This document shows, in pieces, positions 9,251-19,336 of a stretch of 64,000 nucleotides of DNA. The notes below the pieces were generated by a model. That model was not told where the DNA came from, did not search any database, and saw only the letters and a program-made list of their open reading frames with translations. The translations under genes were made by a program, and so were the position numbers. Origin of the DNA: JAJFUI01 sp963754135 (GTDB taxonomy: Bacteria > Planctomycetota > Planctomycetia > Pirellulales > Thermoguttaceae); NCBI GenBank assembly GCA_963754135.1, contig CAVWEY010000002.1, positions 1,251,768 through 1,315,767 on the forward strand, given 5' to 3'. The stretch's first letter is position 1; each line of letters opens with the position of its first letter.

Positions 9251-12200
9251 TTACTGATCCAGCCCGGCCAGGATTTCCCGCACCGTCCGGTCGAAGGGGA
9301 AGTCGGCATAATGGACCAGCCGGTGGCGCTCGACCTTTAGCCTGGCGGCGTCGGCCTCAACGACGGCGGCGGCGATCTGGCGGTCGAAATCGGCGGCTAC
9401 CTGGCGGGACTTGGCCTGGCCCTGCTCGTAGAAGCGCTGGGCGTCGGGGCCGTGCCGGACGATCGCCGCATCGAGCGTCTCCAAGGCGGTGGCCGAGGGG
9501 CGGCGGGGCTCCTCCGCCGCAACGGCCGCAAACTCCCGAAGCTGGCCGACCCAAAAGAACGTCTGCTGGAGGGCGTCCGTGTACGGCTGGCCGGGCTTCT
9601 TGGGGGGCGGAATGGCCGCGACCAACTCCGCCAGCCCGTCCACGCCCGATGGATACGCCCGGCGGTCGAACCGCGCCCAGGCGACGGCCATCAGCGGCGG
9701 CAGCAAGTCGGGACGTTCGAGCCGGAGTTGGTCGAAGCGTTTCAGGGCCTGGTCGCGCTGCTTGGCTTTCAGCAGCAGCAGTCCCCAGAGCAGTTTCGGC
9801 TCAGGCTCCTTGCCGGCCGCCTCGGCCGCGGCGTCGTACTCCTTCTCGGCCTCCTGCACGTCGATCTTGTCCTGGCCGAGGTAGCCCGCCAGCCTGCGGA
9901 TCGCCGCCTTGGCATCGTCGCTCAGCCGCGGGGGGCGGTTGTCGGGCAGGAACAACTCGGGCGTTTGCGCCACCTTCAGTTGCCCCGCGGCAGCGGCCAT
10001 CGCCCCCTGGAGATAGCCGAACAGTTCGGTTGGCTCGATGCGGCCGTCGCGGTTGGCATCGGCGGCCCCCGTGTAGCCTTGGGCCAGGAGCCAGGCAAAC
10101 AGGCCGTGCTGCTTCTCCGGCCAGTCGGCGCCGCGCTGGCCGGCCTTGCAACTCACGATGGCGGTTACGGTGCGGAGGCCGCAGAGCGGCCGCCGGGGGC
10201 CGGCAGCCCGCGGAGCATCTCCGCCGGTGACGGCTCCTGGGCCAAATCCGCCCCCACCCCGGCATGACTGCAATCCAACAACAACAGCTTCTCGCCGGCC
10301 GGGCATTTTTCCAACTCATCGACCAGCCATTGCAGCGGGAGTCCGGTGTTCTGCATCCGCCGCAGATCGAAGTTCTTGGCGCGAGGTACACGCGGCCGTC
10401 TTCCGCACGGTAGGCGTGGCCGGCGAAGTACACCACCAGCTTGTCTTCCGCGGTGATCCGTCCCAAGACGGGGGGAATGCCCTGTTCCAGCCGGACCAGA
10501 CTGTCGTCGCTGAAGAGCACCGCCTGGTCGGCCGGCACCTTGTACCAGTCGACCAGCGTGTCGTGGAGCAGTTTCGCGTCGGCGTCGGTGTGGTCCAAGC
10601 GGGCCAACGACTGGTCTTCGTAATTCTGAACACCGATCAGGATCGCCCAGCGGGTCTGGTCGGCCGGCCGCCGGGCAGTGACGGAGAGCGCCTCGGGGCT
10701 GGCCGCGCCGGGCGAATCGTGGGCCACCTCCACCAGGTCGCCGCGGCGGAGATCGGCCAGTTGGGCCGGCCGGCCGCCCACGGTGATCTTGCACTGCGGG
10801 CCCACTAGGCAGGTGACCGGCTGGCCGCTTTCCTGGGCCACTTCGATGCTCTTGGCGTCGTAGTGGACGGCTTCGATCGTGCCCGACACTTCGAGCACGC
10901 GATAGGCGTCCACGCGGACCGCGCGGCTGTCGTGGGCCAGCTTGACCTTGTTGCCGGTGCGGAGATCGGCCGGCTTGAGCACCTGATTGTTGATCAACTG
11001 CCGGCCGTTCAAGGTGATCTGGCAGTCGGGCGCAAAGGGAAGAACGAGGAAATCGGGCTTGTCGTCCGTGCCGACGTTCACTTTCAGTTGCGGCTCCTTT
11101 TTCGCGTCAGCGGCGCTAAGCTCGACGATCTTGCCCTCCACGGTGACGACCCGTTCAACCGATAGCTCGGTGGCCTCGCGGCCGGTATCCTTGCCGAGGT
11201 GATGGACCGTGACGCGATCGTCGCGGCGGAGATCGGCCAGCTTGACGGGCTGGCCGGCAAGTTGCGGCCGGCCGTTGAGGGTGATGGCAAGGTCCCGCGG
11301 CACGGAAACCGTCAGTTCCTTGCCGCGCCGTTCGCCTTCGTCGATCGTCAGGGTAAGCTGCCGCTCTTGGGGTTTGAGGTCCTTCAGGCGGCCGGCGTCG
11401 ATCTCCGGCCGGAAGGCGAGGATTTCCTTGATCTGGCGGCCCGAATCGTCCTTCGATTCCCGCACCATGACTTGATCGTGCGCCCTCAAGTTGCGCAACA
11501 GTTGCCGCTTGTCGTTGATGTAGATGAGGTCATTGGCGGCCAACGAAATTTCTTTGGGCACGCCATTGTCGGCGCGGATCGCCAGCTTCCGCGGCCACTC
11601 GTCAGGGTAGACGTTGGTGATCACGCCGCGGACGGGCGCCGGGGGGCCGGCCGGCTTCAAGGCCGGGCTTCTCGGCCAGAGCATGACCGCGCAGAGCACC
11701 GCCGAACAGGCCGTCGCCGCCACGGCCGCCAGCCGCATCCGCCGCTTCCGTTTGGTGGCCACGGCCTGGGCGGCCTCGGCCGCCGCCTCCGCCTCGCTCG
11801 GTCTCCGCGCGGCCGCCAAGAGCGGGTCGATCCGCAATTCCCACAGGGCCTCCTTGGCCGACTGGCAGCGCCGCGCCTGGTCCTTCGTGACCAGGTGCTG
11901 AATCACCCTGGCCAGGTCCTCGGGCACGCCCTCCAGCACGCGGTTGATGGGGGGCAGATTGCGGTCGGCCGCCGCCTGCCACATCATCCAGGCGATCTGC
12001 TTGTCGCGGCCGAAAGCGCCCAAGCCCGGAAAGAGCGTTTCGAATTGCTTGCCGCACATCAACTCGTAGGCCGAGAAGCCCAGCGAATAGAGGTCGCTGG
12101 CCGGCCCGACGGCGCCGAACTGGTCGGAGACCAGCTCGGGGGCCATGTACTTGGTGGTGCCTTTCAGGAGGCTGCCGCCTTCGTTGCTGGCGCGGCGGGC

Positions 12201-12641
12201 CAGCCCGAAATCACCCAGCTTCACCCGCCCCTGCTGATCCACCAGCATGTTGCTCGGCTTGATGTCGCCGTGGATCACGCCGTTGGCGTGCAGAAACCCC
12301 AGCGCGCTCAAGCAGCCCGACAGGGCGATCCGCAGGAAGTCCAGGTCGATGCCGTCGCTTTGCGTGGCGGGCTGCAAGCTGCCCCGCATCAACTCCAAAA
12401 TCAGCCAGCCCTTGGGCCGGACGACGTCGTAGATCGTCAGGATGTTCGGGTGCTGGAGCGAGGCCAGCAGTTGGGCCTCCTGCCAATAGCGGGCCAACTG
12501 GTGCGGGTCGGTGAGGAACTGCTGATGGATCTGCTTGATGGCCACCTCGCGTCCCAGCTCGCGGTCGCGGGCGCGATAGACCACGGCGAAATCGCCCGTG
12601 GCGATCGTGTTGACGATTTCATAGCGCGGGGCGCCGTCCAT
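9251..12641 (-). CDS. Ser/Thr kinase-caspase fusion, two frameshifts
   Basis: An N-terminal Hanks-type kinase (Gly-rich loop ATGDFAVVYRA, VAIKQ lysine, catalytic loop VIHGDIKPSN, GDFGLAR, MAPEL) is followed by one transmembrane helix (about residues 305-325) and several repeated about-70-residue beta-rich modules. A caspase-like C14 domain (RWAILIGVQNY, VYFAGHAY His, LLLLDCSHAG Cys), an EF-hand-like DANRDGRIEPTEL and a TPR-like tail complete it. The catalytic loop is HGD rather than HRD, i.e. a non-RD kinase. Frameshifts near 10380 (a lost C restores YLAPKNF) and near 10175 interrupt the caspase region. ATG 12641 has GAGGAAG upstream. Inferred role: membrane-anchored signalling protease, possibly controlled by phosphorylation. 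About 1,130 residues when repaired. Confidence 0.88.
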
Positions 12642-12668
12642 CGCAGACTTCCTCAATCAACACGCTGG

Positions 12669-12750
12669 GTGCCATGCCCACGCTTGCCGTGGGCATGTGC
12701 TGGTGTTCCTGCGTTTTCGACATGCCCACGGCAAGCGTGGGCATGGCACC
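12669..12750. repeat. Large inverted repeat (CCCACGCTTGCCGTGGG type)
   Basis: Two opposed copies of GTGCCATGCCCACGCTTGCC... separated by about 25 bp form a long hairpin, each arm also containing an internal palindrome. It lies upstream of the kinase-caspase gene, between it and the Tad-locus zinc-ribbon gene. Confidence 0.9.
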
Positions 12751-12778
12751 CAGCCCCAAGGCCCAAGAGCAAATCGCC

Positions 12779-13606
12779 CTACGAACCGCTCAACAGCACC
12801 GAAATAGCCTCTTCCAGTTGTTTATCCCGATTGCGGCTGCCGGTCAAGCCCTTCTCGTCGGCGCCGCGTTCGGCGCGGAGCATGTCGAGCACGCGGCGGT
12901 ATTGCCCGCGCTCGGTCTTGAAGTCGCCGCGGTTGTAGGCCCGCTGGGCCTCGCGGAGGAGCACCTGATAGGGTTCCAGGCTCGGGTTTTCGATGTTTCC
13001 GGCGCCGAAGAACTCGCTTTCGATCTTCTGCCGCATGAAATCCTGCCGTTGGGTCGCCGCGGCGTCCGGCCGGTCCAGGCCGATCCACACCAGCGCGAGT
13101 GAAGCCAGGACGCTTGCGCTCAGCACGCCCGCGAGGACCAGCGGGTTCATCGACCGCTGCCCGGACTGCGGTTTCTGCTGGGCCGGCCCCTCTTCGAGCC
13201 GCAGGTCGGGCAGTTTCCCGTCGGCCGCCAGTTGCAGCGTGGACCGGGCGGACTCGGCGGTAATGAAACGGGCGACCTTCTTCCGCCGCGCAGGGGCCGG
13301 CGGCGGGGCGGGGACATCGGCAAAACGCCCCGCGACTGCGGTCGCGGGGGTGTCGGGCGGCGCACTCCCCGCGACCGCAGTCGCGGGGCGTTCCACCACC
13401 CCGACACTTGACGCCGGTGCCACGGGCGCCGGCGGCGGCTGGCCCTGCTGCGGCGGCGGCGCGGCGGCTGGCCCCGTCCGGGCCGCCGGCTCTCGGGCCA
13501 CCCACACCCGGCCCTTGCACTGCGGGCAATGGACATAGCTGTCGGCCAGCTTGCTGGGCACGTGCAGCCGGGTCTTGCAGCGGGGGCAGTCGAGTTTGAT
13601 GGCCAT
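12779..13606 (-). CDS. Zinc-ribbon, single-TM protein of the Tad locus
   Basis: 275 residues. N-terminal zinc ribbon with CPRC...CPQC (residues 8-11 and 29-32), then a long Pro/Ala linker, a hydrophobic segment NPLVLAGVLSASVLASLALVWI (about residues 152-173) and a charged C-terminal domain. It begins 1 bp after the TadC stop, so it is probably co-transcribed as the last gene of that pilus cluster. The linker contains two copies of a palindromic repeat (13326-13392), translated as ERPATAVAG / TPATAVAG, i.e. a repeat inserted in frame. Function unknown; the architecture suggests a membrane-anchored metal-binding accessory factor. Confidence 0.75.
   Translation of the reverse strand: MAIKLDCPRCKTRLHVPSKLADSYVHCPQCKGRVWVAREPAARTGPAAAPPPQQGQPPPAPVAPASSVGVVERPATAVAGSAPPDTPATAVAGRFADVPAPPPAPARRKKVARFITAESARSTLQLAADGKLPDLRLEEGPAQQKPQSGQRSMNPLVLAGVLSASVLASLALVWIGLDRPDAAATQRQDFMRQKIESEFFGAGNIENPSLEPYQVLLREAQRAYNRGDFKTERGQYRRVLDMLRAERGADEKGLTGSRNRDKQLEEAISVLLSGS
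13326..13392. repeat. Palindromic repeats inside a coding region
   Basis: Opposed copies of CCCCGCGACTGCGGTCGCGGGG flank a short spacer within the zinc-ribbon gene linker. Both are read in frame as ATAVAG. A shorter related palindrome (GGACTGCGGTCC) occurs near 34120. Confidence 0.85.
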
Positions 13607-14549
13607 CTACAAGGATAATCCGAAAACCAGGTAGTTGAGAAAGAATGGTCCGATGATGATCAGCACGGTGGCGACCATGACCAGGACGGCGGGCAGGAGC
13701 ATGTTCACGCCCGCCTCGCCGGCCAGCAGCTCCGCCCGCTGCGTCCGCTTGATCCGCAGCAAGTCGGCCTGGGTGCGGAAGATGTTGGCCAGGGGGGTGC
13801 CCAGCGTCTCCCCCTGCACGATCGAGCCGATGATGCTGGTGACCTCGTCGTCGGCCAGGCGGTCGCGCATGCCGAGCAGGGCCTCGGTGCGGGTCTTGCC
13901 GAGGCTCATGTCGGCCAGCACGCGGCCGAACTCCTGGGCGACGGGATGGCCCTGGAACTCGTCGACGGCCTGCCGCAGCGCCGAGGAAGGTGGAGCCGGC
14001 CTCCATCAGCAGGGTGAGCAAGTCGAGCAGGAAGGGCATGCGGCGTTTGATGTTCTTGAGCCGGGCCCTGGCCCGCCCCGCCAGCCGCCGCCGCGCCAGC
14101 CAGGCGGTGGCCGCCACCGCCGCCACCGTCACCACCAGGCCGCTCCGGCCGAACCACCCAACCAGCACGTACACGTAAACCGGCGAGAGGCACAAGGCGA
14201 TCAGTTCCATCTTGCCCAGGTACTCCTCGGCGAGCCAGAAGCGGGGCAAACCGGCCGCTTGAATCTCGCGGCCCACCGCCGGCAGGCTCTCGGCGAAGAG
14301 CTTGCGGTTCAAGCGGGCCAGCAGTTGAATCGCCGGCTGCAAGAGGCGGTAGAACCAGTCCGCCCGCCGCAACTCGTTGATCCGGCTGACGTCGTACCGC
14401 CACTCGATTCCCTGTTGCAGGTCTTCGCTCCGCAAGACAGTGACGGTCCACCAGGCGACGGTCGCCGCGGACAACCCGGCCAGCGCGCAGCCGGCGGCCT
14501 GGAAGGCGGCTCCGGGAGGCAAATCGGCGAAAATCAAGACGTGTGTCAT
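13607..14549 (-). CDS. tadC: Tad pilus inner-membrane platform protein TadC, one frameshift
   Basis: T2SSF-type membrane platform of the Tad/Flp pilus. From ATG 14549 (ATGA overlap with the tadB stop) it reads MTHVLIFADLPPG..., with hydrophobic segments near residues 15-35 and 125-170, then LKNIKRRMPFLLDLLTLLMEAGSTFLGA. After a frameshift it continues AVDEFQGHPVAQEFGRVLAD, MSLGKTRTEALLGMRDR, and SIVQGETLGTPLANIFRTQA, with a terminal hydrophobic pair ending VFGLSL, TAG 13607. The break is at GGCGCTGCGG (13975-13984 on plus); one extra GC restores FLGALRQAVDE. Overlaps and order support co-translation with tadB and the ATPase. Confidence 0.88.
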
Positions 14550-15397
14550 ATATCGGGATTCAGTATCGCCCTGGCCCACAAGTAGGCCAACACGTTGAGC
14601 ACCACGGCCGTGGCCAGCAACATCTGCCCGAACACTTGGGTGAACAATAGCGTCGTGTTGCCGGGATCGACGAAGTAGTAGACCGCCAGAATGAAAGCCG
14701 GAGCCAGGGACATGTAGACGGCCGACTTGCGGGCCTGGGCCGTCTCGGCCAGCACCTTCCGCTCCAGCCGCTGCAATTCGAGCACCGACTGGGCGATGCG
14801 TTCCACGGTTTCGTTCAGCCGGCCGCCGCTTTGGTGGCTGGCCAACAGCGCGGCGGCGAACAGCGCGAAGTTCTCGCTCCGCAGCCGTTCCTTGGCCTCC
14901 GTCAAGGTCCGCTCCAGCGGCTTGCCGAGATTGTACTCGGCCACGATCTGGTGGAACTCGGCGTTGATCGGCTTGGGGCACTGGGCGGCGAGAATCTCCA
15001 GGGACTGGGCCAGGGAAAGCCCCGCCCGCACCGCGTTGGCCAGCGCGACCATCGCGTCGGCCAGTTGGTCCTCGATCCTCTGGCGGTGCCGCTCGGACAA
15101 GCGCCGCAGTAGATACCACGGGGCAGCCGCCATGAACGCCACGATCAGCACGGCGAACACCAGGCTGCCCAACCCCAGCCAGCAGCCGACGAAGGCGCAG
15201 CCCATCAGCGCCAGCCAGGCAATGAGATACTTCCGCACGTTGCGGGCCGAGGTCCGCAGCCGGCGGAGCTTGTCGGCCACGTCGCGCTCGACGGCGGCAA
15301 ACATGAGCGCGAGGTACTCCGCCCCGGCGTAGCCGGCAAACCCGCCGGCCAGCCCCATCGACAACGTGCCCAGCCAAACTGCGATGTCGGAGGTCAT
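14546..15397 (-). CDS. tadB: Tad pilus inner-membrane platform protein TadB
   Basis: 283 residues, intact. T2SSF-family protein with an N-terminal hydrophobic segment, a central pair (RKYLIAWLALMGCAFVGC... and LVFAVLIVAFMAAAPWYLL), the cytoplasmic F-domain (IEDQLADAMVALANAVRAGL, QSLEILAAQCPKPINAEF, GRLNETVERIAQSVLELQRL) and C-terminal membrane helices. Works with TadC as the platform for pilin polymerisation driven by the CpaF-type ATPase encoded just upstream (29 bp gap). Its TGA overlaps the tadC ATG. Confidence 0.92.
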   Translation of the reverse strand: MTSDIAVWLGTLSMGLAGGFAGYAGAEYLALMFAAVERDVADKLRRLRTSARNVRKYLIAWLALMGCAFVGCWLGLGSLVFAVLIVAFMAAAPWYLLRRLSERHRQRIEDQLADAMVALANAVRAGLSLAQSLEILAAQCPKPINAEFHQIVAEYNLGKPLERTLTEAKERLRSENFALFAAALLASHQSGGRLNETVERIAQSVLELQRLERKVLAETAQARKSAVYMSLAPAFILAVYYFVDPGNTTLLFTQVFGQMLLATAVVLNVLAYLWARAILNPDI

Positions 15398-15425
15398 CGG
15401 TTAAATTCACCTCGTTCCTTATCCC

Positions 15426-17336
15426 TCATCTCTCATCCCTTATCCTTTCGACGTCCCGTCCGTAAAGAAACTCCAGGTCCAACAGTTCCTTCTGCACCAG
15501 CGAATCGACAAACGAGGGCAAGTAGCCGGTGGGGCGCAACGACTCGCCGGTGCGGAAGTTGAAAATGTTGTGCAGGATGATCTGCTTCTCGTCCGGGTCG
15601 TAGCGGAGGACTTCGGTGACTTGCGTAATGGCCCTGGCCCCGCCCGGCAGCCGGCTGATGTGGACGATCAAGTCCAGGGCCGAGGCGATTTGGCGGTGGA
15701 TCGAGGTGATGGGGAGGTCGGCCGCCATCAGCACGAGCACTTCGAGCCGCTCGATCACCTCGCGGGCGCTGTTGGCGTGGACGGTGGTCATCGAGCCGTC
15801 GTGGCCGGTGTTCATGGCCTGGATCATGTCCAGGGCCTCGGGGCCGCGGCACTCGCCCACGATCACCCGGTCGGGCCTCATGCGGAGCGAGTTCTTCACC
15901 AGGTCGCGGACGGTGTACTCGCCGGCCCCCTCGATGTTCGGCGGCTTCGTCTCCAGCGTGACGACGTGCTCCTGGTGCAGCCGCAGCTCGGTGGTGTCTT
16001 CGATGGTGACGATGCGTTCCTTGAAGGGGATGAAGCCGCTCAAGATGTTCAGCGTGGTCGTCTTGCCGGTGCCGGTGCCGCCGCTGACGAGGATGTTGCG
16101 GCGGTCGATCACGCAGGCCCGCAAGAATGTGGCCGCCGACGCGGTGATGCTCCCCATCTCCACGAGGTCATCCATCGTCAGCCGTTGGGCGGGGAACTTG
16201 CGGATGGTCAGCGTCGGCCCTTTGCAGGCCAGCGGCGGGATGATGGCGTTGACGCGCGAGCCGTCGGGCAGCCGGGCGTCGACCAGCGGCTGGCTGCGGT
16301 CGATCCTGCGCCCCACCTGGGCGACGATCCGCTCGATGATCGCCTCGGTCACCTTGTCCGAGATGAACCGCCGGCCCGATTTCTCGATGATCCCGCCCTG
16401 CTCGACGTAGATTTGGTCGCTGGAGACGACCATGATTTCGGTCACGGTCGGCGCCCGGAGCAAATCCTGGAGCGGCCCGTAGCCGAAGATCGTGTCCTTG
16501 AGGTCCTTCTTGAGCGTCCGCAGGATGAGGTACTTGCGGAGTTCGTGGTGCAGATGGGGGCGGACCAGGTGGAACACTTCGGCCAGCCCCGTCTCCACCC
16601 GGTGCACCTGCTCGGTCACGTCGCGGCACTCCTGCAAGGCGAGCCGCTCGCGGAGAAATTGCAGCAGGGCGTACAGCTCCGCCTCCCGCTCGGGGACCAG
16701 CGTGGCCGGCACGTCGAACTCGTTGCTGCTCAATGAGGCCAGATCGAAATACTCCTCCGTGCCCGTCTCCATAATCAACTGGTTGACCACGTGGTCGCGG
16801 AGCACCAGTCCGGTGATCTCCTCCAGCAGGGGCTCGTTCTCCGGGGCAAAGACCTTCAGCCCGCGGCAGACGTCCTCGATGTTGTTCTCCAGCAGGAGGA
16901 TGCTTTGCGGATCGCTGCCGCGGTCGCTCTCGAACTCGTAGAGGTCCAGCCGTTCGAGCAGCTTGCGATGGATCCGCAACTCCAGGTCGGCCATGATCGA
17001 GCGGAGGTGGGCCTCCAGCTCGTCGCGGGTGACGGCCGTCGCCTTTTCGGCCTCGAAGGTCAGCGTGTAGGGCCAAATGCGTATCTTCGCCCCCGGCTCG
17101 AAGAGGGCGGATTGCCCGCCGAGCACCTCTTCGTCGCCCACCACGCAACTGTTGAGTCCCACGTTCTCCAGTTGCAGCCGGCCGTCGCTAAGGCGCACGA
17201 CGGCGTGCCGCCGGGAGACCAGGGGGCTTTGCAGGCAGACGGCGTTGGCCGGATCGCGGCCGATGGTGACCTCGGCCGCGTCCACTTCCAGCACCGACCG
17301 CCGGCTTTCGTTGACTTTGTTGAACCAGACTTTCAT
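15426..17336 (-). CDS. cpaF: FHA domain-CpaF/TadA secretion ATPase
   Basis: 636 residues from ATG 17336 (MKVWFNKVNESRRSVLEVDA); longer starts would read through an intergenic repeat. Residues about 20-90 form an FHA domain (VTIGRDPANAVCLQSPLVSRRHAVV), a phosphothreonine reader. The rest is a CpaF-type GspE ATPase: FGYGPLQDLL, DARLPDGSRVNAIIPP, Walker A SGGTGTGKTTT (about residue 417), IEDTTELRL, NSLRMRPDRVIVGECRG, GHDGSMTTVHAN. It powers Tad pilus assembly with TadB/TadC downstream. Fusion to FHA suggests control by Ser/Thr phosphorylation; a kinase gene lies about 3 kb downstream, but a link is inference. Confidence 0.93.
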   Translation of the reverse strand: MKVWFNKVNESRRSVLEVDAAEVTIGRDPANAVCLQSPLVSRRHAVVRLSDGRLQLENVGLNSCVVGDEEVLGGQSALFEPGAKIRIWPYTLTFEAEKATAVTRDELEAHLRSIMADLELRIHRKLLERLDLYEFESDRGSDPQSILLLENNIEDVCRGLKVFAPENEPLLEEITGLVLRDHVVNQLIMETGTEEYFDLASLSSNEFDVPATLVPEREAELYALLQFLRERLALQECRDVTEQVHRVETGLAEVFHLVRPHLHHELRKYLILRTLKKDLKDTIFGYGPLQDLLRAPTVTEIMVVSSDQIYVEQGGIIEKSGRRFISDKVTEAIIERIVAQVGRRIDRSQPLVDARLPDGSRVNAIIPPLACKGPTLTIRKFPAQRLTMDDLVEMGSITASAATFLRACVIDRRNILVSGGTGTGKTTTLNILSGFIPFKERIVTIEDTTELRLHQEHVVTLETKPPNIEGAGEYTVRDLVKNSLRMRPDRVIVGECRGPEALDMIQAMNTGHDGSMTTVHANSAREVIERLEVLVLMAADLPITSIHRQIASALDLIVHISRLPGGARAITQVTEVLRYDPDEKQIILHNIFNFRTGESLRPTGYLPSFVDSLVQKELLDLEFLYGRDVERIRDER

Positions 17337-17343
17337 GGTGGTG

Positions 17344-17572
17344 AAAGCACCCCAGCCTGAAAGGCTGAAATGGGACAGCCCAGGGCAACGCCCTGGGTAG
17401 CGGGTAACGTGTTCGTTGCGGTCAGCCCTGAAAGGGCGAGATAGGGCGAGATAGCTGCCCGGCGCCATGCTCTATCACGCCCTTTCAGGGCTGTGACTCC
17501 CGTGGTTTCTCCCGTTCCCAGGGCGTTGCCCTGGGCTGTCCCATTAGAGCCTTTCAGGCTCAAGAGCCGACT
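17344..17572. repeat. Nested inverted repeats upstream of cpaF
   Basis: Outer arms: CTGAAAGGCTGAAATGGGAC...CCCAGGGCAACGCCCTGGG near 17358-17399, and its reverse complement near 17515-17570. Inner arms: GCCCTGAAAGGGCG near 17427 and CGCCCTTTCAGGGC near 17478. The whole intergenic space between cpaB and cpaF is made of these elements. Confidence 0.85.
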
Positions 17573-17599
17573 GCTACCGTCCCTTTCTTGATTCACAGT

Positions 17600-18337
17600 T
17601 TACGATGCTTTCCTGTTGTGCAACGTGACTCCCACCTGCCGGAAATTGGTGGCCTGCAAAAGGCTCCAGAGCTTTTCGGCCCTTTCCCGCTCGCCGGCCA
17701 CGTGGTTGCTCACGCGGATCGCCAAGACGCTCTCCTGGAGCTGAGGCATCTTGGCCGCCCGCATCACCTCCGGGTTGCCCAGCCGGTTGCCCAAGGCGAG
17801 AATCTTGAACGGGCCGATGGTTTCGACGGGGCTGGCGGAGGCATTGTCGTTCGACGGGGTGGAACTTTCCGCGCCGCTGCGGATGGGCGTGGGGACCACC
17901 GGCCGCGCAACCAGGAACGAAACCATGTCGCCCGGCACCACCAGCGAGGGGACGAAGGCGCGGGTATCGACCGGAATCCACATCACGCTCTCCCCCTCGT
18001 CGAGCTTGAGTTCCTGAGGCGGGGTCTTCAGGTCCTCGCCCAGCAGGAGGCACTCGCCGGCCAGCGTCCGCCAGACGGGCTGGCCCACCACGGTCTGCTT
18101 CGCGGCGTAGGGGACGGCGAAGTCCTTGAGGTTGCCGACCCAGCGGGCGGGAATCCGCAGCGGCACCAGGTCGTCCTCGTGCAGGGCGTCGCCGCGGTTG
18201 ATCGTCTTCCCCTCCTTGATTCCGACGAAGGCAACCATTTCCTCTTCACTCGTTCGGCTGTGCAAGTACGCCCAATTCAACAGCGCCGCGGCGATGCCCA
18301 ACACGCCCGCCACGATCAAACCTTGAATGCCTTTCAT
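17600..18337 (-). CDS. cpaB: CpaB/RcpC-like Flp pilus protein
   Basis: 245 residues. N-terminal membrane anchor (GLIVAGVLGIAAALLNWAYL), then a SAF-like region (VGIKEGKTINRGDALHEDDL...RTLAGECLLLGEDL) and a C-terminal beta domain (MVSFLVARPVV...GPFKILALGNRLG...VLAIRVSNHVAGERERA), matching the CpaB/RcpC layout of Tad loci, where it sits in the periplasm and stabilises the secretion channel. It starts 3 bp after the upstream gene stop, so it belongs to the same transcript as the TadE/TadG-like genes. Confidence 0.85.
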   Translation of the reverse strand: MKGIQGLIVAGVLGIAAALLNWAYLHSRTSEEEMVAFVGIKEGKTINRGDALHEDDLVPLRIPARWVGNLKDFAVPYAAKQTVVGQPVWRTLAGECLLLGEDLKTPPQELKLDEGESVMWIPVDTRAFVPSLVVPGDMVSFLVARPVVPTPIRSGAESSTPSNDNASASPVETIGPFKILALGNRLGNPEVMRAAKMPQLQESVLAIRVSNHVAGERERAEKLWSLLQATNFRQVGVTLHNRKAS

Positions 18338-18340
18338 ATC

Positions 18341-19336
18341 CTACTCTCCTGGACCACTTATCAATACTCCGCTCGATCCGCCCCGGCCGTCGGGGCCGAA
18401 ACGGATTTCCAACGTGCCGCCGCCATGCGCCGGGGCAAACTTCGCGTACCACGCCGTGCCAATCGGCTGCCAGGCGCCGACCGGCCGCCAGTCTTGCCGG
18501 GCGGACCACTGGTCGTAAAACCGCCGCCAATCGTCGGGCCGGTCGGGACCGCAGAAGGCGGTGATCCCGCCCCCTTTGGCCGCCCTCAGTGAAAGCATAC
18601 GACGGCAGCCCGGCGGCAAGGGCACGTCGGTCGCGCTGGAATCCCCCTCTGCGGAGTGGTTTTCCGGCTGAAAAACGCACAGCGACCAGCCGTCCTCGCC
18701 CGTCGGCGCCGCCAATCCCCAGATTATCACGCGATAGCCCAACTGGGCAAGGTCCGGCAGACGCGGCATCTTGCTGCGTCCCGATTCGTCTGCGGCAAGC
18801 CGGACCAGACCCACGGCCATCGGCAACGCCTCGTGGAACTCGTACAGCCGCCACCGGCCGGGCGACTCGTCAACCGGCTTGGAAGCGGAGAGGAACTTGA
18901 GGAACTTCTCGTCGTTAGAATAGCCGGGAGCTAACAGCTCCCGGTGCGCCTGGGCGTCGCTTCCGGCGGCTGTTAGCTCCCGGCTATTGGACCTGTCTTG
19001 CAGTGCTTCCCGGCACATCGCCCGCAGCCGCTCGACCGCCCGCTGCTTGTCGCCCCGGATCGTTTGCCGGCGCATCGACCAGCCGCCGTCGCCGAACTGG
19101 ATCAGGTGCTGCTGGGACGGGTCGCCCAGGGCGTCGGCAGGCAGCAGTCCGAGTGTGGCAGGTCCGCCTGTGGCACGCCCGCCCTCGGGCGTGATGTCAT
19201 CCGCCGCCCACCATTTGAGCACCTGCCGGCCGAAGCCCAAGCCGGCCACCAGGATCATCGCGCTGAGCAGCCCCTTGGTCGTCCAAGCGGAAATGCGTTT
19301 CGCCAGCGCCGCGAAGCTGGGCGGTCGGGAGGTCAT
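18341..19336 (-). CDS. Single-TM protein of unknown function in Tad operon
   Basis: 331 residues from ATG 19336, which overlaps the stop of the TadE-like gene (ATGA). One hydrophobic segment near residues 20-40 (KGLLSAMILVAGLGFGRQVL), the rest soluble and probably periplasmic. I recognise no domain. The middle contains an in-frame palindromic repeat (18918-18990) translated as RELTAAG...RELLAPG, which lengthens the protein. TAG at 18341, 3 bp before cpaB. By position it is an accessory pilus or pseudopilin-associated factor; no function can be claimed from sequence. Confidence 0.7.
   Translation of the reverse strand: MTSRPPSFAALAKRISAWTTKGLLSAMILVAGLGFGRQVLKWWAADDITPEGGRATGGPATLGLLPADALGDPSQQHLIQFGDGGWSMRRQTIRGDKQRAVERLRAMCREALQDRSNSRELTAAGSDAQAHRELLAPGYSNDEKFLKFLSASKPVDESPGRWRLYEFHEALPMAVGLVRLAADESGRSKMPRLPDLAQLGYRVIIWGLAAPTGEDGWSLCVFQPENHSAEGDSSATDVPLPPGCRRMLSLRAAKGGGITAFCGPDRPDDWRRFYDQWSARQDWRPVGAWQPIGTAWYAKFAPAHGGGTLEIRFGPDGRGGSSGVLISGPGE
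18918..18990. repeat. Palindromic repeat inserted in a coding region
   Basis: ATAGCCGGGAGCTAACAGCT... and its reverse complement flank a short spacer, lying in frame inside the unknown Tad-operon gene at 18341-19336. Confidence 0.85.

Noticed and set aside
15570..16736. Long plus-strand frame opposite the FHA-CpaF gene
   Set aside because: Shadow of the conserved ATPase on the minus strand; composition typical of antisense frames.
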